Translations under genes and position numbers: made by a program
DNA from: Bifidobacterium minimum
GTDB taxonomy: Bacteria; Actinomycetota; Actinomycetes; Actinomycetales; Bifidobacteriaceae
Assembly: GCF_000741645.1 (NCBI RefSeq)
Contig: NZ_JGZD01000014.1
Span: forward strand, 18,364-82,363
Direction: 5' to 3'
Length of the DNA: 64,000 nt
The notes under the pieces: model-generated
Databases searched by the model: none
What the model saw: only the letters and a program-made list of their open reading frames with translations
Told to the model about the DNA's origin: nothing
Shown: piece by piece, positions 9,547-19,033 of the stretch
Numbering within the stretch: position 1 is the first letter of the stretch
Layout: every line of letters starts with the position of its first letter

Positions 9547-10824
9547 ATGATGGCTGAGGGCGGATCGGGACGAGGGCGGAGCGTATACGTTTCGGATGGC
9601 GTGGATGATGGGGATGGTCGCGCTTCCGGAGGCGACGACGGATCTGCCACGGCCCCGCTGATCGCGGCGCGGGTCGGCCGTATTCCGCCGAATCCCTTCG
9701 CCGCGGCGGATGCTCGGGTGGCCGCCGCGATCGCCGGAGGTCTTGACGTCATCGATCTGAGCAAGGGCAATCCCGATGGCGAGCCGCCGAGATTCATGGT
9801 CGATGCGGCCGTCGGGGCCACGCGCGACCCCGCCAATTTCCGGTATCCGGCCTTCGATGGCAAGCCTGCGTTCCTTGACGCCGTGGCGGGATGGTACGGG
9901 CGCGAGCATGGCGTCCGGCTCGATCCGGCGACACAGATTCTCGCCGTCAGCGGGGCGTCCGTCGGCATCAGCGTCACCATCGAGGCCCTGATCGACGATG
10001 GCGACCTCGTCGTGCTGGTCGGCCCCTACTATCCGCAGTATGAGGGATCGACGGCGGTGGCGGGAGGACGCATCCACGTCGTGCCCACGGACGCGGACCA
10101 CGACTTCCTCCCCGACCTCGACGCGGTGCCCGCCGCGGTGTGGGATGAGGCGAAGCTGCTCATTCTCAACTATCCGAACAATCCCACAGGAGCAGCGGCG
10201 ACCCGGGAACTGTTCGCCACTGCGGTGCGCATCGCCCATCGTCATCATCTTGTCGTCGTCAACGACTTCGCCTACGCCGGCATCGGATTCGATGAGACGC
10301 CGCCCCTGAGCCTTCTGAGCGTCCCGGGAAGCGAGGACGTGGCGGTCGAGCTGTGCTCCCTGTCGAAGATGTACATGGTGGCGGGATGGCGAGGCGGATT
10401 CGTCGCGGGGGAGCCCACGGTTATGAAAGCCATCAAGACCGTCCACCGTCAGACAAGTCTTCTGGTCACCACCACGGTCCAGGATGCCGGTGCCGCTGGC
10501 CTGAACAGCGACCAGTCGACCGTGCGTGTGCTGGCCAGGCGGTACAGGCACCGCTATGAGACGCTCCGGGACGGTCTGTCGGCTGCAGGACTCCATCTGG
10601 AAACCGCCCGCGGAGGCCTGTTCGCATGGATGAGGGCGCCGGATGGATGGTCGGACGCCGAATTCTCCGATTGGCTGCTGCACAAGGCTCAGGTCGCCGT
10701 CATCCCCGGATCGGATTTCGGGCCGACGGGCGCGGGACACGTGAGATTGAGCCTTCTCGTTCCCAGTGCAGTGCTCGCCAAAGCCTCGGAGAGAATCGCC
10801 GCCGCGCGTGGCGAAGCCTGGTGA
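9547..10824 (+). CDS. Class I/II PLP-dependent aminotransferase
   Basis: 425-aa fold-type I aminotransferase. DLSKGNPDGEPP near the start, the PLP contact LNYPNNPTG, NDFAYAGIGFDE and the Schiff-base lysine in SLSKMYMVAGWRGGF are all present, as is the C-terminal arginine region HVRLSLL. The overall pattern is nearest to LL-diaminopimelate/aspartate-type aminotransferases. ATG 9547 is preceded by CGGAGGAAG; ATG 9550 is a near-equal choice. The first 40 residues are not part of the fold and may be a variable tail. With the reductase and metQNI downstream it could act on an amino acid brought in by that importer; this is inference from order only. Confidence 0.85.
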   Translation: MMAEGGSGRGRSVYVSDGVDDGDGRASGGDDGSATAPLIAARVGRIPPNPFAAADARVAAAIAGGLDVIDLSKGNPDGEPPRFMVDAAVGATRDPANFRYPAFDGKPAFLDAVAGWYGREHGVRLDPATQILAVSGASVGISVTIEALIDDGDLVVLVGPYYPQYEGSTAVAGGRIHVVPTDADHDFLPDLDAVPAAVWDEAKLLILNYPNNPTGAAATRELFATAVRIAHRHHLVVVNDFAYAGIGFDETPPLSLLSVPGSEDVAVELCSLSKMYMVAGWRGGFVAGEPTVMKAIKTVHRQTSLLVTTTVQDAGAAGLNSDQSTVRVLARRYRHRYETLRDGLSAAGLHLETARGGLFAWMRAPDGWSDAEFSDWLLHKAQVAVIPGSDFGPTGAGHVRLSLLVPSAVLAKASERIAAARGEAW

Positions 10825-10910
10825 TGCGGCGGTGCATCGGATGTGGCGGTGGCATCGGGAACGAGTTCGTGAATCCAATTGTCGGATAGTTGAGAGAAAG
10901 GTCAGAGGAT

Positions 10911-11912
10911 ATGAGATACGCGGTTATCGGAGCCGGTGGAATGGGTACGCAATACGGTGTTCTTCTCCAGCAGGAGGCTGGGAGGACCGTGGATTTCATA
11001 GACACGTGGAAGCCCAATGTCGAGAGGATCAGGGAGCAGGGAGGGGTCTACGTCTCCCAGGATGATGAGGACCGTCATCTGGTTCCGATAAACGTTTTCT
11101 ATCCCGAGGAGTACGACGGCGACCCCGATGTGTGGATCGTCTTCCTCAAGCAGATGCAATTGGATGACGTTCTCGCCAGATGCGCCCATCTGTTCAAAGG
11201 TCACCAATCCGTCTTTTCCGCGATGAACGGCTATGGGCACTTCGAGAAAATGGCGCGGTATTTTCCAACCGATCACATATATGGGGGAACGGCGCTCATC
11301 GGAGCGGAGGTGAACGGACCGGGGGATGTGAACTTCACGGGTGGGGCGCACGCCAAGGCCATGAATATGTGCGCATACGATTCCCGCGTTGGCGTGAGTG
11401 ACGTGGAACGCGCCATTTTCGACGATTTCACCGCTGCCACGCTGAACCCCACGATCGTCGACGATTTCATGGGGATGTGCATGGCGAAAATCGTGTTCAA
11501 CTCGGTGCTCAACACCCTGTGCACGATGTATCAGATCCGTTTCGGCGAGTTCATGCGGCATCCGGGCGCGCGGTGGATGACCGAGCAGTTGGTCGACGAG
11601 GCCTATACGGCGGCCGAGAAGGCCGGGATCACCCTGCTGGGAACGCGCGAGTCCGAAGTGGATACGATCTGCCATACCGCGGGTGTCGCTCATCCCCTTC
11701 ACTATCCCTCGATGTATCAGGATCTCACCAAAGGACGTCCCACCGAGGTGGACTACATCAACGGGTACATCGCGCGCATCGGCCGTGAGAACGGCTATGT
11801 GTGCAGGCTGCACGAGTTCGCCACGCAGGAGCTGCATCTCGCGGAGCTTGCCTTCTCGATACATCATCCGGAATTTGCCGGAAGAACGGACACCTCCGCT
11901 GACCGTCGGTAG
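10911..11912 (+). CDS. Ketopantoate reductase family (ApbA/PanE-like) dehydrogenase
   Basis: 333-aa NAD(P)H-dependent reductase. The N-terminal dinucleotide motif is YAVIGAGGMGTQYG, where most PanE proteins have GxGxxG followed by a hydrophobic helix. NGYGHFEKM sits at the position of the usual NG(x)G/N motif, and AKIVFNSVLNTLCTM supplies the conserved lysine and asparagine. The family reduces 2-oxo acids such as ketopantoate; whether this one makes pantoate is unclear, because its neighbours are not vitamin genes. ATG 10911 was chosen with AAAGG 9 nt upstream. The gap to the aminotransferase is 86 bp. Confidence 0.8.
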   Translation: MRYAVIGAGGMGTQYGVLLQQEAGRTVDFIDTWKPNVERIREQGGVYVSQDDEDRHLVPINVFYPEEYDGDPDVWIVFLKQMQLDDVLARCAHLFKGHQSVFSAMNGYGHFEKMARYFPTDHIYGGTALIGAEVNGPGDVNFTGGAHAKAMNMCAYDSRVGVSDVERAIFDDFTAATLNPTIVDDFMGMCMAKIVFNSVLNTLCTMYQIRFGEFMRHPGARWMTEQLVDEAYTAAEKAGITLLGTRESEVDTICHTAGVAHPLHYPSMYQDLTKGRPTEVDYINGYIARIGRENGYVCRLHEFATQELHLAELAFSIHHPEFAGRTDTSADRR

Positions 11913-12163
11913 ACGTCCGCTGACGACCGGTAATCGTCGGGCACCATTCGTGCGGGCGTGCAACGCCTTGTCGCGGTTTCACGGTGTTTGAAGATGTCAT
12001 AACCAATGCCGATACCCCACGGCGCGTGTGGTCGCTCCAAGTCCCCTAATCTGACGGCGAACGCATGGGAACGACTTCGGAGCGCGACGTCATCCCGATG
12101 GTGGCCGAATGGGTCCCGTGGTCTTCCGGCGTTATGAGGAGAGAGAGCAAGGAGAACAGGATT
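11913..12163 (+). promoter_or_regulatory. Leader region of metQNI
   Basis: This 251-bp spacer precedes the methionine-type ABC operon. GGAGAACAGG precedes ATG 12164. Two near-copies of a GGTAGACGTCCGCTGAC-type element follow the reductase stop. I looked for SAM-riboswitch (S-box) features and for a MetJ/SahR-like palindrome and saw neither. Confidence 0.35.
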
Positions 12164-13024
12164 ATGGGCATTGCACGGAAAAAAATCGTCAGGATCGTTG
12201 CGACGCTGGCGGCCGCGTCTTCGGTCGTTGCGGGGCTTGCGGCCTGCGGGTCAAGCACGGCGTCCGATGACACCCTCAAAAGCTCGGGGACCGGCACCAC
12301 GAAGGTCGTCGTCGGCGTATGCCCCGGCCCGTACGGTGATATGGTCACCGACGTTCTGGCCCCTCTTCTCAAAGAGGACGGCTATGTTCTGACCACCAAG
12401 CTGTTCAACGACTACGTGCAGCCCAACAAGGCGCTCTCCGCGGGAAGCATTCAGGCCAACCTCTTCCAGCACATCAACTATCTGAAGAAGTTCGCCTCCG
12501 ACAACAATCTGAAGATCACCTCGCTGGGGCAGGTGCCGACATTGGGATTGGGCTTGTATTCGAACAAGTACACCGCGTTGTCGCAGATTCCGGACGGAGC
12601 CACGGTCTCCATCGCCAGCGATGCCAGCAATCTGGCACGTTCCCTTGGGGTGCTCGAGCAGAACGGTCTGATCACGCTCAAGGGGGACGTCGATGAGACC
12701 AAGGCCACGGTCGACGACATCGCCACCAACCCGAAGAACCTCAAGCTCAAGACGCTCGACGCCGCGCAGCTGTCCCGGTCCCTGGACACCGTCGACGTGA
12801 GTCTCGTCCCCGGAAACTTCGCATGGGCGGCGAATCTCAAGCCGGCCAAGGCGTTGGCGATGGAGAAGCAGTCCGAAGGCGTCATCAACGTCGTCGCGGT
12901 CCGGACGTCCGACGCGGACACGGATTTCGCCCGCACCGTGAAGAAGCTCCTCGTCAGCCAGAAGTTCAAGGACGCCATCGCCGACAGCAAGTTCGCCGAC
13001 TTCGGCAAACCCACCACGTGGTGA
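12164..13024 (+). CDS. metQ: MetQ/NlpA family substrate-binding lipoprotein
   Basis: 286-aa extracytoplasmic solute receptor for a D/L-methionine-type ABC importer. A signal peptide (ARKK, then hydrophobic stretch) ends in the lipobox GLAAC with the lipid-carrying cysteine at residue 28. The mature part has the family landmarks FNDYVQPNKAL, LFQHINYL and LVPGNFAWAA. The upstream frame is open to about 12065, but ATG 12164 follows GGAGAACAGG and starts the signal peptide, so it is chosen. It is followed after 48 bp by metN. The exact ligand (methionine or another amino acid) cannot be fixed from sequence. Confidence 0.9.
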   Translation: MGIARKKIVRIVATLAAASSVVAGLAACGSSTASDDTLKSSGTGTTKVVVGVCPGPYGDMVTDVLAPLLKEDGYVLTTKLFNDYVQPNKALSAGSIQANLFQHINYLKKFASDNNLKITSLGQVPTLGLGLYSNKYTALSQIPDGATVSIASDASNLARSLGVLEQNGLITLKGDVDETKATVDDIATNPKNLKLKTLDAAQLSRSLDTVDVSLVPGNFAWAANLKPAKALAMEKQSEGVINVVAVRTSDADTDFARTVKKLLVSQKFKDAIADSKFADFGKPTTW

Positions 13025-13072
13025 TCCGGCCGTGTGCATGCTGATGGGATCGATGACGGGAAGGGGCGGAGA

Positions 13073-14209
13073 ATGGCGGATGTGATCGAGCTGCGGGATG
13101 TGCGTGTCTCGTTCCATGAACGTGGCACGGTCGTGGACGCGGTCCGCGGGGTCTCGCTGAGCGTGCGCAAGGGCGAGGTTTTCGGCATCGTCGGATTCTC
13201 GGGTGCGGGCAAAAGCACGCTGGTGCGCACGATCAACCTTCTGGAGCGTCCCACCTCCGGGCGTGTGCTTATCGACGGCGAGGACGTCACGGATGTTCGC
13301 GGAGCCGGGCTGCGGGCACTGCGTCGCAGGATCGGATTCGTGTTTCAGGGTTTCAATCTGGTCGGGAACCTCACCGTGGCGCGCAACATCCAGTTCGCCC
13401 TCAAAGCGGGGGGACGGGACCGCAAGGATTGGAGCCGCCGCACGCACGATCTTCTGCGGCTTGTCGGGCTGGATGAGAAATTCGACAGCTATCCGTCCGG
13501 ATTGTCCGGTGGACAGAAGCAGCGCGTCGCCATCGCCCGGGCGCTGGCCAATGACCCCGAGATACTTCTGTGCGACGAGGCCACCAGCGCGTTGGATCTG
13601 GAGACCACCGAGGAGATCCTCGGGCTGCTGAAGCGGATCAACAGGACCCTCGGCATCACCATTGTGTTCATCACCCATCAGCTGGACGTCGCCAAGCGCA
13701 TCTTCGATCACGTCGCGGTTATGGAGCATGGCGTGATCGTCGAGCAGGGCGACACCTTCGACGTGTTCAGCCAGCCGGCACATCCCACGACTCAGGCGTT
13801 GGTCAACCGGTATCTGGGGATCAGCATCCCTCCACAGCTCGTGCCGTCCCTGCCGGAAGGGACCGTGGTGGAGCTTCGATATCGTGGTGAGGGTGCGCTC
13901 GAGCCGCTTATCAGCGAGGTGGCGCGACGATTCGACGTCTCGATCAACGTGCTCCACGCTCGCGTTGAATACTTTGGATCCCATGCCATCGGCATCCTCA
14001 TCGTGGTCGTCGACGGTCCGGGGAATTCGCTCACTGCCGCCTTGGATGAGCTGCGTGCCCATGTGCTCGGATATCGCGAGCTGGATCGTGGGGATCTGGC
14101 GAGGGTCGGCGATATGGGCGATATCGACAGAGGAGGACGTGCCGGTAATGGTGGACGTGCCGGTGAGGGGATGGACGACGTCGCGTCGACAGAGGAGGAC
14201 GAATCATGA
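13073..14209 (+). CDS. metN: Methionine-type ABC importer ATPase MetN
   Basis: 378-aa ATPase: Walker A GFSGAGKST, Q-loop FVFQGFNL, signature LSGGQKQRVAIARAL, Walker B ILLCDEATSALD and switch histidine ITHQLD. A C-terminal NIL ligand-binding domain (about residues 265-345) is typical of MetN and in known members senses methionine. ATG 13073 lies after GGGAAGGGGCGG. The last 30 residues are a low-complexity G/R/D/E tail containing two copies of GGRAG, part of the repeat-rich gene ends of this window. The stop overlaps metI by 4 bp. Confidence 0.92.
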   Translation: MADVIELRDVRVSFHERGTVVDAVRGVSLSVRKGEVFGIVGFSGAGKSTLVRTINLLERPTSGRVLIDGEDVTDVRGAGLRALRRRIGFVFQGFNLVGNLTVARNIQFALKAGGRDRKDWSRRTHDLLRLVGLDEKFDSYPSGLSGGQKQRVAIARALANDPEILLCDEATSALDLETTEEILGLLKRINRTLGITIVFITHQLDVAKRIFDHVAVMEHGVIVEQGDTFDVFSQPAHPTTQALVNRYLGISIPPQLVPSLPEGTVVELRYRGEGALEPLISEVARRFDVSINVLHARVEYFGSHAIGILIVVVDGPGNSLTAALDELRAHVLGYRELDRGDLARVGDMGDIDRGGRAGNGGRAGEGMDDVASTEEDES

Positions 14210-14862
14210 GCACCACGGACATCCTTCGGGAGTATCTGCCGAAGGCGCTGATCGACACGGCCTATATGGTCGGTATCTCCACTCTGATCGGCGTCGTCGC
14301 GGGGACGGGATTGGGGCTTGTCCTCTATCTGACGGGCAATCGCCTGTTCCGGCCGAATCCCGCGCTGAACTCGGTGGTCGGAGTGATCGTCAACGCCATC
14401 CGGTCTCTGCCGTTCCTGATTCTCCTCGTCGTGCTCATCCCGGTTGTCCAGATCATGATCGGGGATCCCTACACGCCGACCGGCGGAGCGATCGCACTGT
14501 CGGTGTCGGCCATACCGTTCTTCGCGAGAATCTCCGAAAGCGCATTCTCCGAGGTCGATCAGGATCTCGTGGAAGCATGTCTGTCCACGGGGGCAGGCAC
14601 ATGGCAGGTTCTTACGGGTGCGGTTTTCGTTCAGGCTCGTCCATCGTTCGTCCGCGGAGTCGTCCTCACCATCATCTCCCTGATCGGTTCCTCCGCGATG
14701 GTGGGAACAATCGGAGCCGGAGGAATCGGGGACATGGCCATCCAGTTCGGCTACAACCGTTATGAAACGGGTGTGCTCATCGCCATCGTTGTGGTGCTTA
14801 TCGTCATCGTGCAGATTATTCAGTGGCTGGGGGACTGGGTGGCTCGTCGCCTGACCCATTGA
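14206..14862 (+). CDS. metI: Methionine-type ABC importer permease MetI
   Basis: 218-aa inner-membrane permease with about five hydrophobic segments (residues 20-45, 60-85, 90-110, 150-175, 185-210). The cytoplasmic coupling loop EACLSTGAGTWQVLTGAV fits the EAA motif of MetI proteins. The ATG overlaps the metN stop (ATGA). It forms the channel for the substrate delivered by the 12164-13024 lipoprotein, powered by the ATPase upstream. Confidence 0.92.
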   Translation: MSTTDILREYLPKALIDTAYMVGISTLIGVVAGTGLGLVLYLTGNRLFRPNPALNSVVGVIVNAIRSLPFLILLVVLIPVVQIMIGDPYTPTGGAIALSVSAIPFFARISESAFSEVDQDLVEACLSTGAGTWQVLTGAVFVQARPSFVRGVVLTIISLIGSSAMVGTIGAGGIGDMAIQFGYNRYETGVLIAIVVVLIVIVQIIQWLGDWVARRLTH

Positions 14863-15024
14863 AGAGCGAGCCTGCAGATCGTGGGGTGTGACGGCGCTCG
14901 CGGTCATGGTCGCGGGCCAGGCGTTGCCGGGTCACGTGCCGCCGTGCGGACTGCTGTCGTGTGATGCGCCGATGGCGTGACATTCCTGGACGTGCCGAGA
15001 GCCGAGCTACGGTAGCCCGAGACC

Positions 15025-16362
15025 TCATAGTCCGAGGCCCGCACAGGACTCTGCCAGGCAGCGCGCGATGAGCGCGATGTCGCGGCTCTGCGGAGGCCTG
15101 CGGAAGCTCAGCCGCAGCGCTCCCCGCGCGTCGTCCCGTGATATGCCCATTGCGAGCAGCGTCGGCGGTATGTCATGGTGCCCGACCGCGCAGGCGGTTC
15201 CCGATGAGCATTCGACGCCACGCACGTCCAGATCGACCAGCAGCGTCTCCGCCTCGATGCCGGGAATCACGAAGGACGCGTGCCCCGGAAGGCGATGGAG
15301 AGGATCCCCGGTGAGGCGGGCCCGGGGAATGGATGCCAGAACGGCGTCGACCAGCGAATCGCGGGCGGTGGCGAGGAGCGGGTTGATGCTGCGCATCTCC
15401 GTCGTCGCGTCGTCCAGAGCGACCGCCAGAGCCACGCATCCGGCGACGTTCTCCGTTCCCGGTCGCAGGCCATTCTCCTGGCCGCCGCCTGAGAGCAGCG
15501 GCTCCACGGGGAGGCCGCGTTGCACCAGCCATGCGCCCGTGGAGCGCGGGGCGCCGAACTTATGGCCCGAGATGCTCAGGGAGTCGGCCTCGACCGCATG
15601 AAAATCCACGGGAATCGTTCCCGCCGCCTGCACCGCGTCGATATGGACGGGGATGCCGGCCGTATGGCAGATTCGAATCGCCTCCGCCACGGGTTCGATC
15701 GTTCCCACCTCGGAGTTCGCCCATGGCAGGCATGCCAGACACGCGCCGGAGGCGGCCATTCCACTCAGTGCCGTCAGATCGATATGCGCCTGGGGGTCGA
15801 CGGGTATCGTGAGCACCTCGAAGCCGAACCACCGTGACAGCCAGCGAGCCGATTCCCTCACGGCCGGATGGTCGCATGCACTGACGAGAACGCGTCGCGG
15901 CCGTTGCGGGGTCGAATCCCCTGTCGCCGTCGCGGCCAGCGCGATGCCCTTGATCGCGAGATTGTTCGATTCGGTGCCGCCCGAGGTGAACACGACCTCG
16001 TCGGGGTCGGCGCCGAGATTCACCGCGAGCGAGGAGCGCGCCGCGTCCAGGGCCCGTCGTGCCATCATGCCGTGGCTGTGCACGCTTGAGGGATTCCCGA
16101 AGGCCTCCGTCATGAACGGCAGCATGGCGTCGATGGCGTCGGCGCGCACGGGGGAACCAGCCGCATGGTCTCCGTACAGCCGCGCCGGGGGGTGATTCCG
16201 GGAGGCATTCGTTCCCGCCGCCGACGTTCCCGCTTCCGCCGATGCCGCCGCTGTCTTCTCTGTCGGCGTCTCCTCCGCCGGCGTCTTCGCTGCCGGCATC
16301 TTCTCTGTCGCCGTTGTTCCCGTCGTCCCTGCCGTTCCTGACGTCGGTGTCGGAGCGATCAT
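15025..16362 (-). CDS. Cysteine desulfurase (NifS/IscS-like), last gene of the nad operon
   Basis: 445-aa PLP enzyme that moves sulfur from cysteine to iron-sulfur assembly. The PLP lysine is in SISGHKFGAP; the active cysteine loop is VECSSGTACAVG; YGDHAAGSPV marks the usual beginning of the domain. About 60 residues before that are T/A/E/K-rich low-complexity sequence. The start overlaps nadC by 4 bp. Placement with nadA, whose quinolinate synthase product needs a 4Fe-4S cluster, points to a dedicated sulfur donor, a recurrent nad-operon arrangement. Confidence 0.9.
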   Translation of the reverse strand: MIAPTPTSGTAGTTGTTATEKMPAAKTPAEETPTEKTAAASAEAGTSAAGTNASRNHPPARLYGDHAAGSPVRADAIDAMLPFMTEAFGNPSSVHSHGMMARRALDAARSSLAVNLGADPDEVVFTSGGTESNNLAIKGIALAATATGDSTPQRPRRVLVSACDHPAVRESARWLSRWFGFEVLTIPVDPQAHIDLTALSGMAASGACLACLPWANSEVGTIEPVAEAIRICHTAGIPVHIDAVQAAGTIPVDFHAVEADSLSISGHKFGAPRSTGAWLVQRGLPVEPLLSGGGQENGLRPGTENVAGCVALAVALDDATTEMRSINPLLATARDSLVDAVLASIPRARLTGDPLHRLPGHASFVIPGIEAETLLVDLDVRGVECSSGTACAVGHHDIPPTLLAMGISRDDARGALRLSFRRPPQSRDIALIARCLAESCAGLGL

Positions 16363-17210
16363 CGCCAGTCCAATCCCACGTCGATCGCGGACACCGAATG
16401 CGTCAACGCTCCCACCGATATGACGTCGACGCCGCAGGAGGCCACCGCCGCCACGCGGTCCAGCGTCATCGTCCCGGACGCCTCGACGATCGCCCGACCC
16501 GCGACCATATCCACGCCGCGGCGGATGTCCTCGATGCCGAAGTTGTCGAACATGACGGTGTCCGCCCCTCCCTCCAGCGCCATCGGCAGTTGGTCCAGAC
16601 CGTCGATCTCCACCTCGATGTGCGTGGTGTGGCCGATCCGGGAGCGTATGTGCCGCAGCGCCTCCGACAGGTCCAGTCCCGCCTCGCGCATCGCGGCCAG
16701 ATGGTTGTCCTTGACGAGGACCGCGTCGGACAGGCCGTATCGGTGGTTATGGCCCCCTCCGCAGCGCACGGCGTACCGGTCGAAGGGACGCAGTCCGGGC
16801 ATGGTTTTGCGGGTGTCGGCGATGCGCGCATGCGAGCCCGGAGCGCCGTTGGCGGCGTCGACGAAGCGACGGGTCAGCGTCGCGATTCCGCTCATGCGCT
16901 GCAGAAAGTTGAGCGCCACCCGTTCGGCCCGGAGAATCCCCCGCGCGGGACCCTCGATCGTGGCGATGACGTCACGGGGATGGATGCCGGCTCCGTCTCG
17001 AATGGCCGGCGTCAGCCGGATGGATGGGTCGGTGAGGAGGAAGGCCTCGCGCGCCACGTCGATTCCGCTGAGGATGCCGTCTTCGCGGGATCGGAGGATA
17101 GCCCGCGATCTCATGTCCTCGGGTATCGTCGTCTCGCTGGTGATGTCGCGGGTCGGGCAATCCTCGATGAGGGCTCGGCGTATGGTGTCCTCGACTATCA
17201 GTGGCGTCAT
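16359..17210 (-). CDS. nadC: Nicotinate-nucleotide pyrophosphorylase (quinolinate PRTase)
   Basis: 283-aa enzyme joining quinolinate and PRPP to give nicotinate mononucleotide, CO2 and PPi. Landmarks: EDCPTRDITS near the start, NFLQRMSGIATLTR, ADTRKTMPGLR (substrate-binding arginine and lysine), VRCGGGHNHRYGL, KDNH, EVEIDG and MFDNF. Length and motifs are normal. It overlaps nadB upstream and nifS downstream by 4 bp each. Confidence 0.95.
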   Translation of the reverse strand: MTPLIVEDTIRRALIEDCPTRDITSETTIPEDMRSRAILRSREDGILSGIDVAREAFLLTDPSIRLTPAIRDGAGIHPRDVIATIEGPARGILRAERVALNFLQRMSGIATLTRRFVDAANGAPGSHARIADTRKTMPGLRPFDRYAVRCGGGHNHRYGLSDAVLVKDNHLAAMREAGLDLSEALRHIRSRIGHTTHIEVEIDGLDQLPMALEGGADTVMFDNFGIEDIRRGVDMVAGRAIVEASGTMTLDRVAAVASCGVDVISVGALTHSVSAIDVGLDWR

Positions 17211-19033
17211 CGTGGCGCTCCTTGCAGAACATAGGCCCGAGATCGGGCCTGGAGGGGATCGGTGCGGGGGTGGTCGGTTCGGGCGTGCGCGCCGCGTGAT
17301 TCGGTTCGCGCCAGGGCCGCGGTGGCGCAGGCGTAGGCGGCCAGTGCGGTGTCGGGCAGTGTGATGTCGCCGGTTGGCATGGTGGTCTCGGCCGGCGTGG
17401 TGTCGCCGGTTGGCATGGTGGTGTCGGCCGGCGTGGTGCCGTCGGACGGTGCGGTGCCGGCCAGACGCCGCAACCCCTCACGCGCCGACCCCAGACCATC
17501 GGCGTCGCGAAGCACGCCGACCCCGGTCCACATCAGATTGCGGAGGGATTCGGCGGGATCCGCGTGTATGGCCGTCGCTCCTCCCGGCGTCGTGGATGGG
17601 GCCACTTGTGTCACTTGTGCCGCATGCGTCGGATCGTCGATCGTCTCCACCCCGATGCCGTCGTTGTCGTGGCCGAGAACGCGTCCGTATGCATCATCGT
17701 CGCGGGCGTCATTCCACCCCCGGTCGGCCGGGTCGTCCGCCGCTGCCAGACCCGCGCGATGTCCGAACACCAATCCCTCCAGCAGTGAGTTCGACGCCAG
17801 CCGGTTGGCTCCATGCACCCCCGTCCGTGCGCATTCCCCGGCCGCATACAGTCCGGGAACGCTGGTTCGGGCGTGCGCGTCGGTACGCAGTCCCCCCATC
17901 CAGTAATGCGCGGCGGGGGTGATGGGTACGGGCTCGACGCTCCACTCGATGCCCTGGTCGCGAAGATATCTGTCGATGGTGGGGAAACGGTCAGCCAGGA
18001 ACGCGGCCAGCACCCGCCGGTCACGTCCCAGACCCTGTTTCGCGGCGATCCCCGCGGCGTCGAGGAAGACCGGACGCCCGTTCTGCGCCATGATGCGGCG
18101 GTAGTTCTCGCGGGCGACCACATCCCGGGGAGCAAGCTCGGCTCGCGGGTCGACTGCCGGCATGTACCGTTCGCCGTGCTCGTCCACGAGGTAGGCTCCC
18201 TCCCCGCGCACCGCCTCGGAGATGAGGAAATGCTCGCCCATCGCCAGGGCCGTGGGGTGGAACTGGTAGAACTCGAGATCCATGACCTGTGCTCCGGCCC
18301 GCAGCCCGATCGCCACGCCGGTGCCGGTGGCCAGCGGAGGGTTCGTCGTGAAGGGGAACATCCGCCCGGCTCCGCCCGTGGCCAGTATCACGCGCGAGCC
18401 GGCGACGTCACGCATGCTCCCGGCGGCGCGATCCCATAGGCGTACGCCGGCGACCATGCCGTCACGCACGATGACGTCCCTCACGACCATGTTCTCCAGG
18501 ACGTCGATGCGAGGTTGGTCGCGTATCATGCGGCAGACGTCCAGCTCCACGATCCGTCCCGTCGCGTCCCCACCGGCGTGGAGAACCCGCGGACGGCTGT
18601 GGGCCGCCTCAAGACCTCGGCGGGGGCGTCCGGAGGAGTCCCTGTCGAAGCGCACGCCATGCCCGAGAAGCTCCCGCACGCGGACGGCACCCTCGCGGGT
18701 CAGGATGTCCACGGTTCGCGGATCGCATAGCCCATCGCCCGCGGCGATGGTGTCCCGGGCGTGGAGAGCGGGCGAATCGTCGGGGAATATCGCGGCGGCT
18801 ATGCCTCCCTGGGCGTGGAGGGTGTTCGATTCCTCCAACCGTCCGGAGGTGAGGACCAGAACGTCCGTCGGGGCGATTCCATGGCGGGAGTCGCCTTTCG
18901 CCGCCGCAAGAGCCGCGCTCAGACCGGCGATCCCCGACCCCACCACGATGATGGGCGCGTCGCCGGACCGATGGCGAGACGGGACTTCCGGCGTGCTCTC
19001 CCCGGGTTCCCGGCAAGGTGCCTGCGCGTTCAC
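17207..19033 (-). CDS. nadB: L-aspartate oxidase
   Basis: 608-aa FAD enzyme that oxidises L-aspartate to iminoaspartate for NadA. The FAD fold is VVGSGIAGLSAALAA; substrate-site motifs include SEAVRGEGA, HYWMGGLRTD and GVHGANRLASNSLLEGL. It is about 60 residues longer than usual. One cause is a 36-bp (12-residue) tandem repeat in the C-terminal part at 17365-17436, reading roughly TTMPTGDTTPAE twice. The repeat lies outside the catalytic core, so activity is likely kept. Confidence 0.93.
   Translation of the reverse strand: MNAQAPCREPGESTPEVPSRHRSGDAPIIVVGSGIAGLSAALAAAKGDSRHGIAPTDVLVLTSGRLEESNTLHAQGGIAAAIFPDDSPALHARDTIAAGDGLCDPRTVDILTREGAVRVRELLGHGVRFDRDSSGRPRRGLEAAHSRPRVLHAGGDATGRIVELDVCRMIRDQPRIDVLENMVVRDVIVRDGMVAGVRLWDRAAGSMRDVAGSRVILATGGAGRMFPFTTNPPLATGTGVAIGLRAGAQVMDLEFYQFHPTALAMGEHFLISEAVRGEGAYLVDEHGERYMPAVDPRAELAPRDVVARENYRRIMAQNGRPVFLDAAGIAAKQGLGRDRRVLAAFLADRFPTIDRYLRDQGIEWSVEPVPITPAAHYWMGGLRTDAHARTSVPGLYAAGECARTGVHGANRLASNSLLEGLVFGHRAGLAAADDPADRGWNDARDDDAYGRVLGHDNDGIGVETIDDPTHAAQVTQVAPSTTPGGATAIHADPAESLRNLMWTGVGVLRDADGLGSAREGLRRLAGTAPSDGTTPADTTMPTGDTTPAETTMPTGDITLPDTALAAYACATAALARTESRGAHARTDHPRTDPLQARSRAYVLQGAPR
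17365..17436. repeat. 36-bp tandem repeat (2 copies) inside nadB
   Basis: Two copies, 17365-17400 and 17401-17436, differ at one base. The unit is a multiple of three and lengthens a proline/threonine-rich linker in NadB without breaking the frame. Confidence 0.85.

Noticed and set aside
11913..12163. SAM riboswitch before metQ
   Set aside because: No S-box core motifs or matching helices are seen in the 251-bp leader.
12251..14062. 603-codon minus-strand frame opposite metQN
   Set aside because: Antisense to metQ and metN, whose motifs are complete on the plus strand; the product has no recognisable fold.
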